Source of the DNA: Pseudonocardia sp. SCN 73-27
GTDB taxonomy: Bacteria > Actinomycetota > Actinomycetes > Mycobacteriales > Pseudonocardiaceae
Length of the DNA stretch: 59,504 nucleotides
Direction of reading: 5' to 3'
NCBI GenBank assembly: GCA_001725415.1
Contig: MEGH01000004.1
Span: 1-59,504, forward strand
A program made the translations under genes and the position numbers. The notes beneath the pieces are model-generated. The model saw only the letters and a list, made by a program, of their open reading frames with translations, was not told where the DNA came from and did no database searches. Below are positions 8,262-17,399 of this stretch, piece after piece (position 1 is the stretch's first letter; each line of letters begins with the position of its first letter).

Positions 8262-9874
8262 GCGGTCGCGCCGCCGAGCAGGATCGCGAGGGCCGGCAGG
8301 TCGCGGGCGACGATCTCGTCGTCCGTCAGGTCGGCGGTGCCGCCGGCGTCCGTCGTCGCGCCGAGCCACACCTCGCCCGTCGTGCCGTCGATCGTGATGG
8401 TGTCGCCGGCCCCGAACAGCACCTCGCCCGCCGGCGTGCGGACGTCGGCGGCGCCGACGACCAGCTCGTGCGCCCCGACGACGGCCGGTATGCCCCAGCC
8501 GCGCGCGACGACCGCGGCGTGGCTGACGAGCCCGCCGGTGCTGGTCAGGATGCCGACGGACACGGCCATGCCGTGCACGTCCTCCGGGCTGGTCTCCGGG
8601 CGCACGAGCACGACGTGTCCCTCGGCGTCGGCCGCGGCGTCGGCGTCGAGGACGACCGTGCCGCTGACCCGGCCCGGCGACGCCCCCAGCCCACGGGCGA
8701 CCGCATCGGCGGCCGCGCCCTGCCGTGCGGCGGCGACGACCTCGGCGCGGGCCCGCTCGATCGTCGCGTCGTCGAGCCGGGCGCGCGCCTCGTCCCGGGT
8801 GAGCGCGATGGTCGGGTCGGCGGCCATGTCGGCGGCGAGCCGGACAGCGGCGACCGCACCGCGCTTGCCGACGCGGGTCTGCAGGATGAACAGCGTCCCC
8901 GACTCGACGGTGAACTCGACGTCGCACATGTCCCGGTAGTGCCGCTCCAGCGCGCCGAGCCGCTCGGTGAGCTCGCGGTGCGCCGCGGGCAGCCGCTCGG
9001 CCATGTCGGCGAGCGTCAGGGTACGAGCGGTGCCGGCGACGACGTCCTCACCCTGGGCGCGGGGCAGGAAGTCGCCGTAGGGCCGGTTCTCGCCGGTCGA
9101 GGGGTCGCGGGTGAACACGACGCCGGTGCCGGACCGGTCGTCGCGGTTGCCGAACACCATGGCCTGCACGTTGACCGCGGTGCCGAGGTCCTCGTCGATG
9201 CCCTCGTGCACGCGGTAGGTGCGAGCCCGCGGGCTGTCCCAGCTGCGGAACACGGCCTCGACGGCGCCGCGCAGCTGCCGGGCCGGGTCCTGCGGCACCT
9301 CGGCGCCCGCGGCCGCGATGCTCGCCTTCAGCGCAGCGACCCGGTCCCGGAGTCCGCTCTCGTCGGCGGGTGCGGGTCCAGCAGGGAGATCGTCGTGGGC
9401 GACACCGAGGACGGTCGTCGCGTACATCGTGAGGAAGCGGCGGTAGTTGTCCCATGCGAACACGGCATCACCGGACACCGAGGCCAGCCCCTCGACGGTC
9501 GCGTCGCTCAGCCCCAGGTTGAGGACGGTGTCGAGCATGCCGGGCATCGACCGCGGCGCCCCGCTGCGCACCGCCACGAGCAGTGGATCCGCCGGGTCGC
9601 CCAGCCGCCTGCCCATCCGCGACTCCAGGGCGGCGACGTGCGCGGCGAGGGCGTCGTCGAGGTCGGCGGGCCAGCCGTCGCGGCGGTAGGCCAGGCACAC
9701 CGGCAGCGCGACGGTGAACCCCGGCGGCACGGGCAGCCCGAGCACCGACGTCATCTCGGCCAGCCCGGCGCCCTTGCCCCCCAGCAGCCCGGCGAGCTCA
9801 CGGGGCGCGACGGCGTGCGGGTGGTCGAACGCGAACAGGTGGCCGGCGGCGCGGAGGGACACCTCGACCGCCAC
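8210..9874 (-). CDS. PPDK-like protein lacking the PEP-binding C-terminal domain
   Basis: 554 residues versus about 880 for pyruvate phosphate dikinase. Residues 20-370 match the ATP-grasp nucleotide domain (GGKGAGLAEM, AVRSGAPRSMPGMLDTVLN, then NVQAMVFGN, FTRDPSTGE). Residues 390-530 match the swivelling phosphohistidine domain, with the catalytic His near 451 (TSTGGLVSHAAVVARGWG). The TIM-barrel domain that binds PEP/pyruvate is absent. The protein could therefore be autophosphorylated from ATP and pass phosphate to an unknown acceptor. Starts at GTG 9874, four bases from the previous gene's stop: last gene of a five-gene minus operon. It might serve the P450/ligase pathway around it, or be a decayed PPDK; the clean domain boundary favours function. 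Confidence 0.8.
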   Translation of the reverse strand: MAVEVSLRAAGHLFAFDHPHAVAPRELAGLLGGKGAGLAEMTSVLGLPVPPGFTVALPVCLAYRRDGWPADLDDALAAHVAALESRMGRRLGDPADPLLVAVRSGAPRSMPGMLDTVLNLGLSDATVEGLASVSGDAVFAWDNYRRFLTMYATTVLGVAHDDLPAGPAPADESGLRDRVAALKASIAAAGAEVPQDPARQLRGAVEAVFRSWDSPRARTYRVHEGIDEDLGTAVNVQAMVFGNRDDRSGTGVVFTRDPSTGENRPYGDFLPRAQGEDVVAGTARTLTLADMAERLPAAHRELTERLGALERHYRDMCDVEFTVESGTLFILQTRVGKRGAVAAVRLAADMAADPTIALTRDEARARLDDATIERARAEVVAAARQGAAADAVARGLGASPGRVSGTVVLDADAAADAEGHVVLVRPETSPEDVHGMAVSVGILTSTGGLVSHAAVVARGWGIPAVVGAHELVVGAADVRTPAGEVLFGAGDTITIDGTTGEVWLGATTDAGGTADLTDDEIVARDLPALAILLGGATAQPAARTSSSMSSANPT

Positions 9875-9875
9875 C

Positions 9876-10544
9876 TCAGTGCCCGTCCGCTGCGGAACGC
9901 TCGCGGCCGAGCGTGCTCAACAGGTCCTGGTGCAGCTCCATCCAGGCGTCGTGGTAACTCTCCGACAGCGGCTTGGCGAAGGCCGTGCGGTCGCCCGCGA
10001 CGAGCCGGTCGCGGGCCGCGGTGAACGCGCGCGGGTAGCGCCCGAACCGGGGCAGGGTCTCGGCGAGCCGCCCGGTGATCGCGACGACCTGCTCGTGAAC
10101 GGGTGCGAGGTCGGCGACGACGGCGTCGTCGTGGGCGGGGTCGGAGTGGTCGTTGACGCTGCCGTCGGGACGCAGCTGCCAGCGCGCGCACAGCTCCTTG
10201 AACGGCTCGTTGAGCTGCAGGAACGCGGCGTCGGCCGTCTCGACGGCGGCACGGGCGTCGTGGCGGGCCAGCTCGTCGGCGAGCAGGACGGCGTGCGTGG
10301 CGCGTCCGTCCTTGGTGAGCATCCATCCGCTGATCCGGCCGGTGCGCTCGGCGGTGTGCCCGTCGGCGGCCGCGGCGGCGAGCGTGGCCCCTACGGTGTC
10401 CTCGTCGAGCCCGGTCGCCGTCGCGACGCGCTCGGCACCCGCGAACCCGGTGAGCCGCAACGCGTGCAGGACCAGCAGCCGGGCGTCGGTCGCCGTCGTC
10501 GTGTCGGATGTGGTCACGGTCGGCCTCTCGTTCGTCTCGGGCAT
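9876..10544 (-). CDS. Winged-helix regulator-like protein paired with the PPDK-like gene
   Basis: 222 residues. Residues 20-75 look like a winged helix of MarR/ArsR type (LLVLHALRLTGFAGAERVA, then a basic strand ending SGWMLTKDGRATH). The rest is helical and acidic (NEPFKELCARWQLRPDGSV). The ATG overlaps the upstream gene's TGA by one base (TGATG), so it is translationally coupled. Genes of this kind often stand beside PPDK-like genes in actinobacteria, suggesting control or partnership rather than a catalytic role. The ligand is unknown. Confidence 0.6.
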   Translation of the reverse strand: MPETNERPTVTTSDTTTATDARLLVLHALRLTGFAGAERVATATGLDEDTVGATLAAAAADGHTAERTGRISGWMLTKDGRATHAVLLADELARHDARAAVETADAAFLQLNEPFKELCARWQLRPDGSVNDHSDPAHDDAVVADLAPVHEQVVAITGRLAETLPRFGRYPRAFTAARDRLVAGDRTAFAKPLSESYHDAWMELHQDLLSTLGRERSAADGH

Positions 10545-11191
10545 CACGCGTGCCTCCTGTCGCGGCCGGCGTCGGTCTCGGCCGTCGCGGCGAGCTGCAG
10601 GTGGGTCGTCTCGTTGAGGGTGAGCAGCCGGCGTCCCCGCCCGGAGGCGACGACCCGGCACACCGACGTGTACTCGGGCTGGAAGAACATGCCCCGCGGC
10701 CGGGCCAGCACCCCGCCCAGGAAGGAGTTGATCACACCGCCGTGGCAGACGACGGCGACGGTCGTCGACCGGTTGGTCGCGATGATCTCGTCGAACACCG
10801 CGTCGACGCGGCGGGCGAACGCGTCGGGGTCGAACGTGTGCCGGCCCCACACACCCGTCTCCAGCGCGCGCCACATCTCGGCCTGCGTCTCGCCGGAGGC
10901 GGTGAGCTCCAGCGGTACGTAGCTCGGAGCGCCGTGGTCGAACTCGCGCAGCCGGTCGTCGACGCGCAGCGGGACGACCAGCCGTGACGTGATGGCCTCG
11001 GCGGTCTCCCGCGCGCGACGCATCGGGCTGGTGTAGACGACCGTCGGCGCCGTCGCGGGCTGCGCGGCGAGGTAGCCGGCGAGCAGGTCGGCGTCGGCAC
11101 GGCCCTGCGGGGTGAGGTGCGGGTCGGCGCCGTCGCCGTCGGCCGCGTGCTGGCGGTGCGGCCGGCCGTGCCGGACGAGCAGGAGGTCCAT
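10544..11191 (-). CDS. Histidine phosphatase (phosphoglycerate-mutase superfamily)
   Basis: 215 residues. The RHG catalytic motif is at the extreme N-terminus (MDLLLVRHGRPH). Further active-site parts are TSPMRRARETAEA at about 55-68, the acid region LREFDHG and the second catalytic His in VVCHGGVINSFLGG near 145. These enzymes hydrolyse phosphomonoesters through a phosphohistidine. It overlaps the ligase stop by one base and the regulator start by one base, so it is co-translated. In an operon with a PPDK-like phosphotransferase it could remove a temporary phosphate from an activated substrate; that is inference. A broad-specificity housekeeping phosphatase is the alternative. Confidence 0.85.
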   Translation of the reverse strand: MDLLLVRHGRPHRQHAADGDGADPHLTPQGRADADLLAGYLAAQPATAPTVVYTSPMRRARETAEAITSRLVVPLRVDDRLREFDHGAPSYVPLELTASGETQAEMWRALETGVWGRHTFDPDAFARRVDAVFDEIIATNRSTTVAVVCHGGVINSFLGGVLARPRGMFFQPEYTSVCRVVASGRGRRLLTLNETTHLQLAATAETDAGRDRRHA

Positions 11192-12726
11192 CAGGTGGTC
11201 CGATCGGAACGGGCGGGCCGGTAGCGGTCGCGGAGCTCCTGCAGCCGGACCTTCCCGGCGTCGCTGCGGGGGAGCGCGTCGACGAGGTCGACCGAGCGGG
11301 GGCACTTGAAGCCCGCGAGCCGTTCCCGGCAGAACGCGATGAGCTCGTCGGCGAGTGCGGGGTCGGCGCCGGCCGCGGGGCTCTCCGGGACGACCACGGC
11401 CTTCACCTGCTCGCCGAACTCCGGATCGGGCACGCCGAGGACGGCGACGTCGGCCACCGCGGGGTGCGTGACCAGCACGTCCTCGACCTCGCGCGGGTAG
11501 ACGTTGACGCCGCCGGTGATGATCGTCTGGCCGCTGCGGCCCGTCAGGTAGAGGTATCCGTCGTCGTCGAGGCGGCCGAGGTCGCCGACCGCGCCCCAGC
11601 CGGGGGTGGCGGCGAGGTCGGCGGAGCCGTCGTCGGCGCGGGCCGGGAGCGCGGCGCCGGGCTTGGCGAACCACACGGTGCCCACCTCGCCGGGCGGCAG
11701 CAGTCGGCCGGAGTCGTCGGCGATGTGGATCGTCGACTCGACCGAGCGGCCGACGGAGCCGGGGTGGGCGAGCCACTCGTGCGGGCCGATCGTGGTGCGC
11801 CCGTAGCCCTCGCTCGCGCCGTAGTACTCGTGGACGATCGGGCCCCACCAGTCGAGCATCGCCTGCTTGACGGCGGGCGGGCACGGCGCGGCGGCGTGCA
11901 CGGCGACGCGGTGCGACGACAGGTCGTGGCGGGCGCGCACCTCGTCCGGCAGCCGAAGCAGCCGGACGAACATCGTCGGCACCCACTGGCTGTGGGTGAC
12001 GCGGTACCGCTCGATCGCCGCGAGCGCGGCCTCCGGGTCGAACCGCTGCATGAGTACGACGGTCCCGCCCAGCTGGTGCAGCGACTGCAGGAACCCGAGT
12101 GGTCCGGCGTGGTAGGCGGGGCCGGGGACGAGCAGCACGTTTCCGGTGTCGTCGAACTCCAGCGAGCGCATGAGCCCGGCCGAGCGGACCGGCAGCTCGG
12201 CGGGGTGGACGTCGCTGGGCGGGACGCGGAAAGGCTTGGGGCGGCCGGTGGTGCCGGAGCTGAACAGCAGCCGCCCGCCCGCGGTCTCGACGAACCCGGG
12301 ATCGCGCGGGGTGGCGGCGACCGCTTCGTCGAACCCGTCGTCGGTGACCAGCCACAGCACGGTGTCGGGCAGGGCGGCGTCCCGGGCGGCGGCGCGCAGC
12401 CCGGGCAGTAGGTCGGACGAGGTGACGATCGCGCGTGGGCCCGCGTCCTGCAGGATCGGGACGAGCTCGGCGCCGGTGAGGTGCCGGTTGGCCGCCCCCA
12501 GGTGGAGACCGCTGCGCCAGCACGCCCAGGCGATCTCGCCCCAGCGCACGTCGTTGCCGAGCACGACCAGTGCCGTGTCGCCCGGCGCGACGCCCCGCCC
12601 ACGCAGGTGAACGGCGAGCCGGGCGCTTCGGTCGTCGAGATCGGCGTAGGTGCGGACCTCTCCCGTCTCGGCGACGATCATCGCCGGGCGCTGGGGGGCC
12701 AGCTCGGCCACGGTGCCGGGGTACAC
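11191..12726 (-). CDS. Acyl-CoA synthetase (AMP-forming, class I adenylate-forming)
   Basis: 511 residues, normal for the family. It has the P-loop LLFSSGTTGRPKPF near 165-178, the A5 motif (EYYGASEGYG), the A7/A8 region (GWGAVGDLGRLDDDGYLYL, then TGRSGQTIITGGVNVYP) and the C-terminal Lys region (LPRSDAGKVRL). It activates a carboxylate as acyl-AMP and forms the CoA thioester. Substrate could be an aromatic or side-chain acid (for example a cinnamate type) or a fatty acid; sequence alone does not decide. GTG start with GGAGG four bases upstream. Second gene of the SDR-ligase-phosphatase-regulator-PPDK operon. Confidence 0.88.
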   Translation of the reverse strand: MYPGTVAELAPQRPAMIVAETGEVRTYADLDDRSARLAVHLRGRGVAPGDTALVVLGNDVRWGEIAWACWRSGLHLGAANRHLTGAELVPILQDAGPRAIVTSSDLLPGLRAAARDAALPDTVLWLVTDDGFDEAVAATPRDPGFVETAGGRLLFSSGTTGRPKPFRVPPSDVHPAELPVRSAGLMRSLEFDDTGNVLLVPGPAYHAGPLGFLQSLHQLGGTVVLMQRFDPEAALAAIERYRVTHSQWVPTMFVRLLRLPDEVRARHDLSSHRVAVHAAAPCPPAVKQAMLDWWGPIVHEYYGASEGYGRTTIGPHEWLAHPGSVGRSVESTIHIADDSGRLLPPGEVGTVWFAKPGAALPARADDGSADLAATPGWGAVGDLGRLDDDGYLYLTGRSGQTIITGGVNVYPREVEDVLVTHPAVADVAVLGVPDPEFGEQVKAVVVPESPAAGADPALADELIAFCRERLAGFKCPRSVDLVDALPRSDAGKVRLQELRDRYRPARSDRTT

Positions 12727-12795
12727 GCCACCTCCGGGGGTCGAGTCGCATCGGCGACGGGAACTGCGGGGAAAGGACGAGAAGCGACTGGAGCG

Positions 12796-13602
12796 TCACA
12801 CGCCCCGGGCGGGTGCGCCGACGGTGCGGAGCGCGCCGAGCCCGCCGTCGGCGCGGACGTCGATGCCGTTGAGCCACGAGGCGCCGGGGGAGAGCAGGAA
12901 GTCGAGGATGGTGGCGATCTCGTCGGCGCGGGCGTTGCGGCCGACGAGATCGCTCGCGACGTCGAGCGAGGGCATCGTGGCGCGGAAGTCGGCGAGGATC
13001 GGCGTCTCCACCGGGCCGGGGCTCACGCTGAGCACCCGCACCCCGGCCGGGTGCAGCCGGGCGGCGAGCCGCGTCGTGTAGTGGTGCACGAGCTGCTTGG
13101 ACAGCTGGTAGGCCTCCGGACCGTCGAGGCCGAGCGCGCCCAGCTCGGCGGCGAGGGTGTCGTCGTCGAGGTCGAGCAGGTGGGCGGCCTGGTCGTCGGT
13201 GGCCGTGCCGCGGTAGCCCGCCATCGACGACAGCAGCACGACCGCCCCACCCGGCCGGATCGACGGCGCGACCGCCTCGGTGAACCGGCGCAGGCCCAGC
13301 ACGTTCACGGCGTGGACGACGGCCGCGGGTGCTGTGCCCGGGACGCCCGCGACGGCGGCCAGCCCGTCGATCCCGCCCACGACCGCGATCCGCTCCACGG
13401 CGGCGGCGGTCGCGGCCGGGTCGGTGAGGTCGCAGCGCACGGGCGTCGTGCCCGACGGCACGCCGTCGGTGTCGCGGTCGACGCCGAGCACCTCGTGCCC
13501 GGCGCCGGTGAGCCGCTCGGCCAGGGCTGCACCGATGCCCGACGCGGCGCCGGTGACGACGATCCGGCGTGCCGGTCCGGCGGAGGTGCTGGTCGCGTCC
13601 AT
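12796..13602 (-). CDS. Short-chain dehydrogenase (coniferyl-alcohol/3-alpha-hydroxysteroid dehydrogenase type)
   Basis: 268 residues. Nucleotide motif VTGAASGIGAALAERL at 16-31, the strand D-rich turn VDRDTD, and the active site: Ser in LLSSMAGYRG and Tyr-x3-Lys in EAYQLSKQL. The long insertion between the catalytic Ser and Tyr (TDDQAAHLLDLDDDTL) is typical of coniferyl-alcohol dehydrogenase/3-alpha-HSD-like members. It oxidises an alcohol with NAD(P). First gene of the minus operon, divergent from the P450; the shared 147-base gap carries a TATAGT promoter element. A role in oxidising an aryl-propanoid or hydroxylated product is plausible. Confidence 0.85.
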   Translation of the reverse strand: MDATSTSAGPARRIVVTGAASGIGAALAERLTGAGHEVLGVDRDTDGVPSGTTPVRCDLTDPAATAAAVERIAVVGGIDGLAAVAGVPGTAPAAVVHAVNVLGLRRFTEAVAPSIRPGGAVVLLSSMAGYRGTATDDQAAHLLDLDDDTLAAELGALGLDGPEAYQLSKQLVHHYTTRLAARLHPAGVRVLSVSPGPVETPILADFRATMPSLDVASDLVGRNARADEIATILDFLLSPGASWLNGIDVRADGGLGALRTVGAPARGV

Positions 13603-13654
13603 CGTCCCCGTCCTCGTCGGCGGTCCCTGTCCGTCGACACTCTTTCATCCGTCG

Positions 13655-13675
13655 GCCGAGATGTATAGTCTCAGT
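13655..13675 (+). promoter_or_regulatory. Promoter/operator region between divergent SDR and P450 genes
   Basis: TATAGT at 13664-13669 is a near-consensus -10 element toward the P450 gene. It is embedded in a short inverted repeat GAGA-tgtatag-TCTC (13659-13673), a plausible repressor site. Confidence 0.4.
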
Positions 13676-13749
13676 CGCAAAACAGGGCGTCGTCGCTCCA
13701 GGGTATCGACGCCCCCGAACAGCCTCGCCCGAACGGACGGAGTCGGCGG

Positions 13750-14982
13750 ATGGTCGCGACGAACGCATGCCCGGTGTCCCACCCCCAGGATGTCGACCTC
13801 CTCGACGTCGAGATGTTCGCCGCCGACCGCGACGGCGAGGCGTTCCGGCTGCTGCGCGACGAGTCCCCGCTGTTCTGGAACCGGGGCCCCGGTGAGGGCG
13901 AGGGGTTCTGGTCGCTCACCCGCTACGCCGACGTCGAGGCCGTGGCCAAGGACGCAGCCCGGTTCGGCAACGCCGACGGCACCCAGATCCCCAGCCGCCG
14001 TGCCGAGGGCGACGGGCCCCGTCAGATCCACAACATGGACGCGCCCGACCACGGCCCGATGCGCAGGCTGCTCACCACCACGTTCTCGCCGCGCGCGGTC
14101 GAGAAGCTCGCCGGGCGCGTCGAGGAGGTCACCGCCGCGCTGCTCGACGAGGCGCTCGAGCTGGGGGAGTTCGACTTCGTCAAGGTCATCGCGTCGCGGC
14201 TGCCGCTGCTGGTGTTCGCGCCCATGCTCGGCGTCCCGGTCCAGGACGCCGACCTGCTGCTGCGCTGGACCAACGAGTCGAGCAGCGAGGACCCCGAGTA
14301 CTCGGCAGGCCCCGAGACGGCGGCGAAGGCCCGCGGCGAGCTGTTCGCCTACTTCGGCGAGCTCACCGCGCAGCGCCGCGCCTGCCCGCGCGACGACGTC
14401 GTCAGCACGCTCGTGCAGTCGGAGTTCCGTGGCGCCCCGATCACCCAGGACTGGCTCAACCCGTACTACATGGTGCTCACCGTCGCGGGGAACGAGACCA
14501 CCCGCAACCTGCTCACCGGCTCGATCGAGGCCTTGGCCCGCCACGACCTGTGGCCTCGGCTGCGCGCGGGCGACGACGCGTTGCGGCGCAGCGCGATCGA
14601 GGAGATGGTCCGCTGGACCTCACCCGTCGTGCACATGCGGCGCACCGCGCTGACCGACGTCGAGCTGCACGGGACGACCGTCCGCACGGGGGAGAAGGTC
14701 GTCCTCTGGTTCGGCGCGGCCAACCGCGACGAACGCGTCTTCGACGCCCCCGACGAGTTCCGCCTCGACCGCACCCCCAACCGCCACCTCGGCTTCGGCG
14801 TCGGACCGCACTTCTGCCTCGGCGCCCACCTGGCCCGGATGGAGACGCGCGTCTTCTACGAGCAGGTGCTGGCCCGCGGTATCGACATCGAGGTTCTCGG
14901 CGAGCCGGACCGCCTGCGCAGCAACTGGTTCCGCGGCATCAAGCGGCTCCCCGTGCGCGTCACGCAGGGCCGCCGCGCGTGA
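13750..14982 (+). CDS. Cytochrome P450
   Basis: 410 residues, soluble bacterial class. Oxygen-binding I-helix AGNETTRN near 247, the ExxR of the K-helix (EEMVRW), and the heme loop FGVGPHFCLGAHLARME with the ligand Cys near 355. N-terminal layout (SHPQDVDLLDVEMF...) resembles the CYP124/125/142 and linalool 8-hydroxylase-like group that attacks alkyl side chains. It needs a ferredoxin and a reductase; none is encoded nearby. GTGA overlap with the following aldehyde dehydrogenase implies that the hydroxylated product is oxidised onward to an acid, which the acyl-CoA ligase of the divergent operon could activate. Confidence 0.93.
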   Translation: MVATNACPVSHPQDVDLLDVEMFAADRDGEAFRLLRDESPLFWNRGPGEGEGFWSLTRYADVEAVAKDAARFGNADGTQIPSRRAEGDGPRQIHNMDAPDHGPMRRLLTTTFSPRAVEKLAGRVEEVTAALLDEALELGEFDFVKVIASRLPLLVFAPMLGVPVQDADLLLRWTNESSSEDPEYSAGPETAAKARGELFAYFGELTAQRRACPRDDVVSTLVQSEFRGAPITQDWLNPYYMVLTVAGNETTRNLLTGSIEALARHDLWPRLRAGDDALRRSAIEEMVRWTSPVVHMRRTALTDVELHGTTVRTGEKVVLWFGAANRDERVFDAPDEFRLDRTPNRHLGFGVGPHFCLGAHLARMETRVFYEQVLARGIDIEVLGEPDRLRSNWFRGIKRLPVRVTQGRRA

Positions 14983-16442
14983 CCAGGGCACCCGCCCGGC
15001 CCGGCGCCGACCTCGTCCACGATCGGGCCGAGCACCTCGTCGGCGGCGAGTGGGTGCGCTCGCGCGGTGAGCCGATCGCCGTCGTCGACCCGGCCACCGA
15101 GCAGGTCGTCGCGCACGTCCCCGCCGGCAGCGCCGCCGAGGCCACGGCCGCCGTCGACGCGGCGGCCGCCGCGTTGCCCGGGTGGGCGGCCACCCCGGTC
15201 GAGGAGCGCATCGCGCTGGTCCGCCACCTCGCCGACGCCCTCGACGGCGACGCCGAGCGGCTCGCCGGGGTCATCGCCACCGAGGTCGGCATGCCGCACC
15301 ACGTGGCCGTCCCCGCGCAGGTCCGGCTGCCCGCCGCCGTGCTGCGCACCACGGCCGACCTGGCCGAGCGCTACCCGTGGCGCGAACCGCTGGCCGCCGG
15401 CGAGGTGCGGCGCAACCCCGCCGGGGTGGCCGTCGCGATCACGCCGTGGAACATGCCGCTGCACCAGATCGCGGCCAAGCTCGGCCCGGCGCTGGTCGCG
15501 GGCTGCACGGTCGTCCTCAAACCGAGCGAGGTCGCACCGCTCAACGCCTTCGCGCTCGCTGAGCTGGCACTCGGCGTCGGCGTGCCGCCCGGCGTCCTCA
15601 ACCTCGTCACGGGCACCGGTCCCGTCGTCGGGGAGGCGCTGGTGCGCGACCCGCGCGTAGCCGTCGTGTCGCTCACCGGCAGCGTCCGCTCGGGTGCGCG
15701 GGTCGCCGAGCTCGCCGCCGCGACGATCACCCGGGTGTGCCTGGAGCTGGGCGGGAAGTCGGCCAACGTCCTGCTCGACGACGCCCCGCTCGACGAGGCC
15801 GTCCCTGCCGCCGTCGCGCAGGCGTTCTTCAACTCCGGCCAGGCCTGCAACGCGTTGACCAGGCTCGTCGTCCCGCGCCGGCACCACGACGAGGTGTGCG
15901 AACGGCTCGTCGCCGCCGTCGCGGCACTGCGGGTCGGCGACCCGTTCGACCCCGCGAGCCAACTGGGCCCGCTCGTCGGCGCCCGGCAGCGCGAGGCGGT
16001 CCGCGGCCACATCACCCGCGCCGGTGACGGCGGGGCGAGGCTGCTCGCCGGCGGCCCCGAACCGCCCGACGACCTGCCCGTCGGCTTCTACGTGCGGCCC
16101 ACCGTGTTCACCGACATCGACCCGGCGTCGGCGCTCGCGCGCGAGGAGGTGTTCGGCCCGGTCCTCGCGGTGCAGACGTACGCAGCGGACGACGACGACG
16201 CCGCCGTCGCGCTGGCCAACGACACCGAGTACGGGCTGGCCGCGGGGGTGTGGTCGGCCGATCCCGAACGGGCGCGGGCGGTCGCCGTCCGCATCTGGGC
16301 GGGGCAGGTGAAGGTCAACGGGGCCCGCACCCGTGACAGCCTCGACGCGCCCTTCGGCGGCTACGGCCGCTCCGGGCTCGGCCGTGAGCTGGGGAGGTGC
16401 GGCATCGACGAGTACGTCGAGATCACGTCGCTGCTCGGCTGA
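14979..16442 (+). CDS. NAD(P)-dependent aldehyde dehydrogenase
   Basis: 487 residues from GTG 14979, overlapping the P450 stop by four bases. Rossmann region with AITPWNMPLHQIAAKLGPAL near 150, the cofactor loop SLTGSVRSGARVAELA, catalytic Glu in LELGGKSANVLLDD near 255 and nucleophilic Cys in FFNSGQACNALTRL near 289, then EEVFGPVLAVQTY. All active-site residues are present. It oxidises an aldehyde to a carboxylate, most simply the product of the P450 and SDR steps. Followed after 150 bases by a TetR gene in the same direction. Confidence 0.92.
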   Translation: MTRAPARPGADLVHDRAEHLVGGEWVRSRGEPIAVVDPATEQVVAHVPAGSAAEATAAVDAAAAALPGWAATPVEERIALVRHLADALDGDAERLAGVIATEVGMPHHVAVPAQVRLPAAVLRTTADLAERYPWREPLAAGEVRRNPAGVAVAITPWNMPLHQIAAKLGPALVAGCTVVLKPSEVAPLNAFALAELALGVGVPPGVLNLVTGTGPVVGEALVRDPRVAVVSLTGSVRSGARVAELAAATITRVCLELGGKSANVLLDDAPLDEAVPAAVAQAFFNSGQACNALTRLVVPRRHHDEVCERLVAAVAALRVGDPFDPASQLGPLVGARQREAVRGHITRAGDGGARLLAGGPEPPDDLPVGFYVRPTVFTDIDPASALAREEVFGPVLAVQTYAADDDDAAVALANDTEYGLAAGVWSADPERARAVAVRIWAGQVKVNGARTRDSLDAPFGGYGRSGLGRELGRCGIDEYVEITSLLG

Positions 16443-16595
16443 CCCCACCCCGTCCGGAGAATCGCACCGGCCTGTCGCTCCGCCCCGGGGCGCTCTCGTC
16501 CGCGCGGACCGCCCGGCGCGGGCCCCGCGCGCTGCCGTGTGTCCGCGATATGGTGATGCCCGTTCACAAAGATGCGATCGACGAGGGGGCGCGCC

Positions 16596-17318
16596 ATGTC
16601 CGACGACGCCGCGTCGGCGCCCGCAGGGTCCGACGACGAACGCCGCCCGGTCCGCCGTGGCAAGAACGTCCGGGGCCTACGGACCCGTCAGGAGCTGCTC
16701 GACGCCGCCCTGAGCTGCTTCTCCGAGTACGGCTACGCCCGCACCCGGATCTCCGACATCGTGTTCCGCGCCGGGGTGTCGCAGGGCAACTTCTACCGGC
16801 ACTTCCAGAGCAAGAACGAGATCTTCCTCGAAGCCCTGCGCCCCAGCCTCGACGAGCTGCACGCCTCCACGGCCCGCGGCGGCATCGGCGACGGGGTCGA
16901 CCTGGCCACCATGGTCGCGCTGACCACGTCGTACTTCACCTCCTACGCCCGTAACCGGCACATCCTGCGGGTGATGCGGGAGGCGGCCGCGACCAGCTCG
17001 GACGACGGGTTCGCCGAGCTGTGGCTGCGCCAGCGGGGCAGCTACGTGGAGCGGACGTCACGCTGGCTGCGCCGCCTGCACCAGCAGGGACGGCTCGCGG
17101 AGGCCGACTTCGAGCTGCTGGCCGACGTCCTGGGCTCGGCGATCGAGCAGACGGCGTACGTGCACATCGGCCTGCCCGCCGAGGCGCCGCGGCCGGAGCG
17201 GATCCACCAGCTCGCGGCCGCCGTCGCGCAGGTGTGGCACCGCTCGCTGCCGATCGTCGACGACGGCGCCCCGGCCCAGGACGCCGACCGGGTCGGCGCA
17301 GGCCCCGCCGCCGGCTGA
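16596..17318 (+). CDS. TetR-family transcriptional regulator
   Basis: 240 residues from ATG 16596, chosen because GAGGGGG lies eight bases upstream; an in-frame ATG at 16572 lacks this. Basic N-terminal tail, helix-turn-helix at about 40-70 (TRISDIVFRAGVSQGNFYRHF), then a helical ligand domain of TetR type. Probably controls the P450-ALDH genes or the PEP-utilizing operon downstream, whose promoter contains an inverted repeat (CCTGTGTG/CACACAGG). The ligand is unknown. Confidence 0.85.
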   Translation: MSDDAASAPAGSDDERRPVRRGKNVRGLRTRQELLDAALSCFSEYGYARTRISDIVFRAGVSQGNFYRHFQSKNEIFLEALRPSLDELHASTARGGIGDGVDLATMVALTTSYFTSYARNRHILRVMREAAATSSDDGFAELWLRQRGSYVERTSRWLRRLHQQGRLAEADFELLADVLGSAIEQTAYVHIGLPAEAPRPERIHQLAAAVAQVWHRSLPIVDDGAPAQDADRVGAGPAAG

Positions 17319-17360
17319 CCCGTCTCACGGCGAGGCTCGTTCGCAGCCGCCGGGCACCCT

Positions 17361-17399
17361 CCTGTGTGGCTTGACACACAGGGCTCCGCGCGCGACTAT
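17361..17399 (+). promoter_or_regulatory. Sigma-70-type promoter with overlapping inverted repeat
   Basis: TTGACA at 17371-17376, 17-base spacer, GACTAT at 17394-17399. The -35 lies inside the inverted repeat CCTGTGTG-gcttga-CACACAGG (17361-17382), so a bound repressor would block it. It precedes the operon that starts at 17520. Confidence 0.5.
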
